Made by a program: the position numbers and the translations under genes
Notes under the pieces: generated by a model
What the model was told of the DNA's origin: nothing
Databases searched by the model: none
Seen by the model: only the letters and a program-made list of their open reading frames with translations
Assembly (NCBI RefSeq): GCF_000374065.1
Contig: NZ_KB893301.1
Location: 25,428-89,427 of the forward strand
Source: Spirosoma luteum DSM 19990
GTDB lineage: Bacteria > Bacteroidota > Bacteroidia > Cytophagales > Spirosomataceae
DNA length: 64,000 nt
Direction of reading: 5' to 3'
Shown here: positions 60,537 to 64,000 of the stretch, piece by piece
Layout: each line of letters starts with the position of its first letter
Position numbering within the stretch: the stretch's first letter is position 1

Positions 60537-61700
60537 CTAACTTACTGCTACAGTTACTATACGGGTTCCGTCCTGGATTTTACAGGTGTGAAGGTACGTA
60601 TCTTTCCCTGTTCGGGCTTTGTATTCCCCGGTAATCACCTGGCTGAAGTGGTCGAGCTCTGCTTCCTGAACCAGGTTAATGGTACACCCGCCAAAGCCTC
60701 CGCCCATCATGCGTGCGCCCAGAACACCCGGTTGCCGACGGGCAATATCGACCAGGATATCCAGCTCCGGGCAACTAACTTCGTATTGCTGACTGAGGCC
60801 CTCATGAGAGCCGTACATCAGTTGTCCAAAAGCGGCTATATTGTTTTCTTCCAGTGCCGCTACCCCATCAATCAGGCGCTGGTTTTCCTGAACAACATAA
60901 GCGCACCGGCGGTAGATTAATGGTTCCGTATCCCGCAGATGCTTATCCAGCATGGACATGGTCACATCGCGCAGGCTTTTGATGGTTGGGTAAAATACCT
61001 GGAGAAAACGGACACCCGCTTCGCATTCGGCCCGGCGCGTATTGTACTCCGAGTTTACCAGCGCGTGTTTCACCCGTGAATCGCAGAGTACAATGCTGAT
61101 GCCGTCCATGTTGAGGGGAGCGTAAGCATAATCGAGCGAGCGGCAGTCGAGTTTAATCACGTGCTCGGCCTTGCCCATCATACTGGCAAACATGTCCATG
61201 ATACCTACTTTGGCACCAACAAACTCATTTTCGGCACGTTGCGATAATCGAACCAGTGCTATTCGGTCAAGTCCAAGACTCAGTAATTCATTGACGGCAA
61301 AGCCAACGCCGTTTTCCAGCGCGGCTGATGACGACAGGCCGGCACCTATCGGGATAGTGCCACCAAAAACGCAGTTAATTCCTTTCAGGGCATGCCCCTC
61401 CAGGCGGAACTGCGCTAACACGCCGAGGAGATAATCAGCCCAGGTAGTAGTAGGAGACAGGCTATTGAGCGAACCGGCAAACGTTTCATCCAGGTCATGC
61501 GCGACAAAATGAAGTTCATCATCGTCACGCAGACCGATGGCCAGATAAATGGCTTTATCAATGGCGGCCGGCAGCACAAACCCTTCGTTGTAATCGGTAT
61601 GTTCACCAATGAGATTGACCCGGCCGGGTGAACAAATCAGCAAAGGGTCGGAATGAAATAAATTGCGGAAGGAAGTAGAGAGCTGACTAAGCAGATTCAT
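60537..61700 (-). CDS. galK: Galactokinase
   Basis: A 387-residue GHMP kinase that phosphorylates galactose at C1. It has the galactokinase signature SPGRVNLIGEHTDYNEGF near the N-terminus, the ATP loop PIGAGLSSSAALENGVGFA and the C-terminal GARMMGGGFGGCTINLV. I start at the ATG at 61700; an upstream TTG would add 45 residues without family support. A full -7 box on the minus strand (61881-61888) would give a leader of about 170 bases. Confidence 0.94.
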   Translation of the reverse strand: MNLLSQLSTSFRNLFHSDPLLICSPGRVNLIGEHTDYNEGFVLPAAIDKAIYLAIGLRDDDELHFVAHDLDETFAGSLNSLSPTTTWADYLLGVLAQFRLEGHALKGINCVFGGTIPIGAGLSSSAALENGVGFAVNELLSLGLDRIALVRLSQRAENEFVGAKVGIMDMFASMMGKAEHVIKLDCRSLDYAYAPLNMDGISIVLCDSRVKHALVNSEYNTRRAECEAGVRFLQVFYPTIKSLRDVTMSMLDKHLRDTEPLIYRRCAYVVQENQRLIDGVAALEENNIAAFGQLMYGSHEGLSQQYEVSCPELDILVDIARRQPGVLGARMMGGGFGGCTINLVQEAELDHFSQVITGEYKARTGKDTYLHTCKIQDGTRIVTVAVS

Positions 61701-61880
61701 AGAGTTCAGAAGATTTAGCGATTTGATACAGCTAAATGCATATAACCCGCTAAATAACGTAACTGCATCGGGCAGAAACAAAAAATGGCAAACCAATGTC
61801 TCACCGCTACGACCACCTACCCTTGCTTCGGTCAAGACCTGGGGGATTCAGCAGGAGCTGGTAGCACCGATTTGCCGGTA

Positions 61881-61888
61881 CAAAGTTA
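61881..61888 (-). promoter_or_regulatory. Candidate galK promoter
   Basis: The minus strand reads TAACTTTG, a full -7 match, with TTTG (61910-61913) 21 bases upstream as a -33 box. This is the best two-box promoter I see in the window. Confidence 0.55.
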
Positions 61889-61922
61889 AGCAACTATTAC
61901 GCAAACGACCAAATTTCACCTG

Positions 61923-61930
61923 TACCTTTG
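61923..61930 (+). promoter_or_regulatory. Candidate promoter of the TPR lipoprotein gene
   Basis: TACCTTTG fits TAnnTTTG and ends 22 bases before the ATG at 61952, which suggests a short leader. It also argues against the TTG start at 61928, which overlaps the box. Confidence 0.5.
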
Positions 61931-61951
61931 CCTTTATTAATTCTGAATGAC

Positions 61952-62770
61952 ATGTTCAAAAAGCGAGAGAGTGAAAGGGCGAAAGGGCGAAAAACTAAAT
62001 TGGAACGGTATTTTGGTGCAAGAGGACGAACGATAGCTGGCCGACAGTTTTGTTTAAATTCAGTCTTTTGCTCTGTCGCTCTTTCACTCTTTATGCTTTC
62101 CTGTAACTCGTCCGATAAATACGTTGAGCAGGGGCGGGGTTATTTAAAAGAGGGTAAATTTCGGGAGGCTGTACAGGTGCTGAACCAGGCTATCCAGGCC
62201 GATGATGAGAATGCCGATGCCTTTATATCGCGGGGGGTGGCGTATTTTGAGTTGAAGGAATACGCGAATGCAGCTCTTGATTATGAGCAGGCCATAAAAC
62301 TAAATCCTGGTTTCTACCGGCCTTACTATAATCGGGGTTTGCTGAAAATAGCCCAAAACGATTTGACGGGTGCTCTTGCAGATTATTCGGAGGCAATCAA
62401 GCTGGCTCCCGATACCAGCCGACAGATCAGTGCCGAACTGTTTCTGAACCGGGGCCAGCTGTTTGCCTCCCAGGGGCAGATTCAACCGGCTCTAACTGAC
62501 TTTTCGCAGGCTATAACGTTAGATTCACTGAACGCACTGGCTTTGTACAACCGGGGGTCGATTCGGTTTGATCAAAAAGACCTTGCCGGTTCCATTGCCG
62601 ATTTTCAGCGGGCTGTTAAAGCGGACTCCAAATTCGGGAAAGCTTTTTACGGGTTAGGAATTGCCCAACTCGTACAAAGTAACCGGGAAACGGGATGCCT
62701 GAATCTGAAACAGGCTCAATTACTGGGCTATGCCGATGCCGTCAATGCGGTGGCGGAGTACTGTAAATGA
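61952..62770 (+). CDS. TPR lipoprotein with N-terminus made from a repeat element
   Basis: A 272-residue exported TPR protein. The body (from about residue 55) has some six TPR units (DKYVEQGRGYLKEGKFREAV, YANAALDYEQAIKLNPGFYR, ALADYSEAIKLAPDTSRQ). The first 48 residues are unusual: a long basic stretch (MFKKRESERAKGRKTKLERY) and then the export segment CSVALSLFMLSCNSS, with a lipobox-like Cys. Both are encoded by the arms of a period-8 repeat element (61963-62095). There is no other in-frame ATG before the Cys. The protein probably sits in the envelope; its partner is unknown. Confidence 0.75.
   Translation: MFKKRESERAKGRKTKLERYFGARGRTIAGRQFCLNSVFCSVALSLFMLSCNSSDKYVEQGRGYLKEGKFREAVQVLNQAIQADDENADAFISRGVAYFELKEYANAALDYEQAIKLNPGFYRPYYNRGLLKIAQNDLTGALADYSEAIKLAPDTSRQISAELFLNRGQLFASQGQIQPALTDFSQAITLDSLNALALYNRGSIRFDQKDLAGSIADFQRAVKADSKFGKAFYGLGIAQLVQSNRETGCLNLKQAQLLGYADAVNAVAEYCK
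61963..62095. repeat. Period-8 inverted repeat element, copy 3, inside coding sequence
   Basis: The left arm (61963-61993) has words GAGTGAAA, GGGCGAAA, GGGCGAAA; the right arm (62071-62095) reads CTCTGTCGCTCTTTCACTCT and pairs with it imperfectly. Both arms lie in the first 50 codons of the TPR lipoprotein, the left giving charged and the right hydrophobic residues. Confidence 0.75.
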
Positions 62771-62812
62771 GTCAATCAGTTACTGACCAACTCTCTAGCT
62801 AGTTAACTATTT

Positions 62813-63169
62813 ATGCGTAAAGTCATTTCCATCGTTTTTGGTCTGCTCTTCGTTTTGTTTGCGGCCTTTCAGTACAATGACCCTGACCCTCTGGTTTGGG
62901 TTCCTATCTATCTGGTGGCTGCTATTGCCTGTTTTATGGCATTCGCCGGTGTTGGAAGTCCAGCAGTATATGTCGCTATCGCTGCTGGGTACGTCGTAGC
63001 CGCTATCTACCAATGGCCTCCCCGGTTTGAGGGTTTCCTGTTTAGCGAGATTGGGATGCGGAGCACAAACATCGAACTGGCCCGCGAAGCCGGTGGACTG
63101 GCTATTTGCGCGGTCGTGATGGTTTTGCTGGCTCTACTTATGCGTCAACTCCAGTCCATTCGCCGATGA
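62813..63169 (+). CDS. TMEM220-family small membrane protein
   Basis: A 118-residue membrane protein with about four helices and the family start KVISIVFGLLFVLFAAFQYN followed by DPDPLVWVPIYLVAA. A conserved Trp/Glu stretch (YQWPPRFEGF) lies in the middle loop, followed by REAGGLAICAVVMVLLALL. Function unknown. Its stop overlaps the start of the HMG-CoA lyase gene by four bases (ATGA), which implies coupled translation. Confidence 0.85.
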   Translation: MRKVISIVFGLLFVLFAAFQYNDPDPLVWVPIYLVAAIACFMAFAGVGSPAVYVAIAAGYVVAAIYQWPPRFEGFLFSEIGMRSTNIELAREAGGLAICAVVMVLLALLMRQLQSIRR

Positions 63170-64000
63170 AACTTATCGAATGTCCGCGGGATGCCATGCA
63201 GGGCCTCGACCATTTTGTACCAACAGAATTGAAAATCCGGTACCTGAATGCGTTACTGGCCGTTGGGTTCGACACCCTTGATTTCGGGAGTTTTGTTTCA
63301 CCGAAGGCCATACCTCAGATGCGTGATACGGCCGAGGTACTGGCTGGCCTTAAATTATCGAAAACCCAGACGAAGTTGCTGGCCATCGTAGCCAATCTGC
63401 GCGGGGCCGAAAATGCCCTGAGCCACGATTCGATTCAGTACATTGGCTTCCCGTTATCCGTTTCAGAAACGTTTCAGCAGCGAAATACCAACAAAACCAT
63501 TGCACAGGCACTAACTGAGGTTGCCGACATTCAGCAACGTTGCGTTGAAGCCGGTAGAGAACTGGTGGTGTATCTTTCGATGGGCTTTGGGAATCCGTAT
63601 GGTGATGCATACAGCCCGGAGCTGGTAAGTGAGTTCACGGAGAAATTAGTAGTGATGGGCGTGAGAATCATTGCCCCGTCAGACACGGTTGGTTCATCGT
63701 CACCCGAGGCCATTGAAGCCTTATTCGGACAGCTGATTCCGGCTTTTCCAACCGTTGAATTTGGGGCACATCTGCACGCCCGCCCCGGCGAAGCAGACGC
63801 CAAAGTGCGGGCGGCAGTCCGCGCTGGTGTCCAGCGTATAGACGGGGCATTACGGGGTTTTGGCGGTTGTCCCATGGCCGCCGATAACCTGACGGGTAAC
63901 CTGCCAACTGAAGAAATTATTCAGACACTAGCTGCTTCGGGCGTGGCTGTTGGCATTAATAAAGAAGCGTTGCAGAAAGCACTGATGCTATCGGCAGGGG
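63166..64000 (+). CDS. Hydroxymethylglutaryl-CoA lyase (3' end outside window)
   Basis: The frame runs from ATG 63166 to the window edge (278 codons seen, nearly full length). The product splits HMG-CoA to acetoacetate and acetyl-CoA in leucine breakdown. The active-site elements are visible: IECPRDAMQGL at the start (catalytic Arg-Asp), the metal-binding GAHLHARPG, and the lid loop with the catalytic Cys, GFGGCPMAADNLTGN. It is coupled to the TMEM220 gene by a four-base overlap. Confidence 0.93.
   Translation, partial: MKLIECPRDAMQGLDHFVPTELKIRYLNALLAVGFDTLDFGSFVSPKAIPQMRDTAEVLAGLKLSKTQTKLLAIVANLRGAENALSHDSIQYIGFPLSVSETFQQRNTNKTIAQALTEVADIQQRCVEAGRELVVYLSMGFGNPYGDAYSPELVSEFTEKLVVMGVRIIAPSDTVGSSSPEAIEALFGQLIPAFPTVEFGAHLHARPGEADAKVRAAVRAGVQRIDGALRGFGGCPMAADNLTGNLPTEEIIQTLAASGVAVGINKEALQKALMLSAG

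Noticed and set aside
61701..61835. N-terminal extension of galK from a TTG
   Set aside because: The galactokinase signature lies at the normal distance from the ATG at 61700, and the extension has no family match.

Overview
The window looks like chromosomal DNA of a Bacteroidota member of the Cytophagales, most like Spirosoma or a close relative. The assignment is inferred from gene content: lipoproteins, LytS/LytTR and TPR-kinase/NarL signalling pairs, surface proteins with the W-DYVF / HLPDLPSA tail, and -7 boxes of the Bacteroidota type (TAnnTTTG) with few Shine-Dalgarno sites. No database search was possible. I see no transposase, integrase, phage gene, CRISPR array, tRNA or rRNA.

Layout. 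1-2605: end of an alpha/beta hydrolase, then a MetE-like methyltransferase and a metal-dependent amidohydrolase. 2621-10102 (minus strand): a compact operon for 4-hydroxybenzoate and protocatechuate breakdown, transcribed pcaH-pcaG-pcaB-pcaL(DC fusion)-pobA-pcaIJ(fusion)-pcaF, with a divergent AraC regulator at 10431. It covers every step from 4-hydroxybenzoate to succinyl-CoA plus acetyl-CoA, with no transporter in view. 11588-13483: YgiQ radical SAM protein. 13627-18349: ethanolamine permease, eutB and eutC with a divergent AraC regulator and no microcompartment genes. 18477-26716: DUF983 protein, DUF1593 glycosidase-like protein, LytS/LytTR pair, a broken aminotransferase, a DUF3500 lipoprotein and a HupE/UreJ membrane protein. 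26735-40587: mostly housekeeping and stress genes (ABC exporter, BrkB, universal stress protein, SPFH protein, MFS exporter, serine hydrolase, peroxiredoxin, GH25 lysozyme, aroE, DedA, ComA-like protein, thioesterase). 40588-41568 is a long AT-rich gap in front of an unrecognised Cys-rich envelope protein. 43738-48133: secreted PPC-domain protein, bifunctional nuclease, etfBA, TPR protein, lipoprotein. 48424-54825: NarL-type pair, a stand-alone LuxR helix-turn-helix, two SnoaL-like secreted proteins, an FAD oxidoreductase and an SDR. 55115-64000: head-repeat surface protein, divergent Nramp protein, dps, a sugar isomerase-like protein, ftsE, transaldolase, galK, a TPR lipoprotein, a TMEM220 protein and the start of HMG-CoA lyase.

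The feature that normal gene calling does not explain is a set of intergenic inverted repeats whose arms are built from 7- or 8-base periodic words. Each locus has its own sequence, yet the two arms at a locus pair with each other, perfectly over 27 and 33 bp at two places. They sit in gaps between co-directional genes, and at two places (Nramp, TPR lipoprotein) they run into the coding start of the neighbour, apparently supplying codons. This is the best candidate for something undescribed. Secondary candidates are the DUF3500/HupE locus, an Nramp protein without its usual metal ligands, and the MetE-like/amidohydrolase pair beside the aromatic operon.
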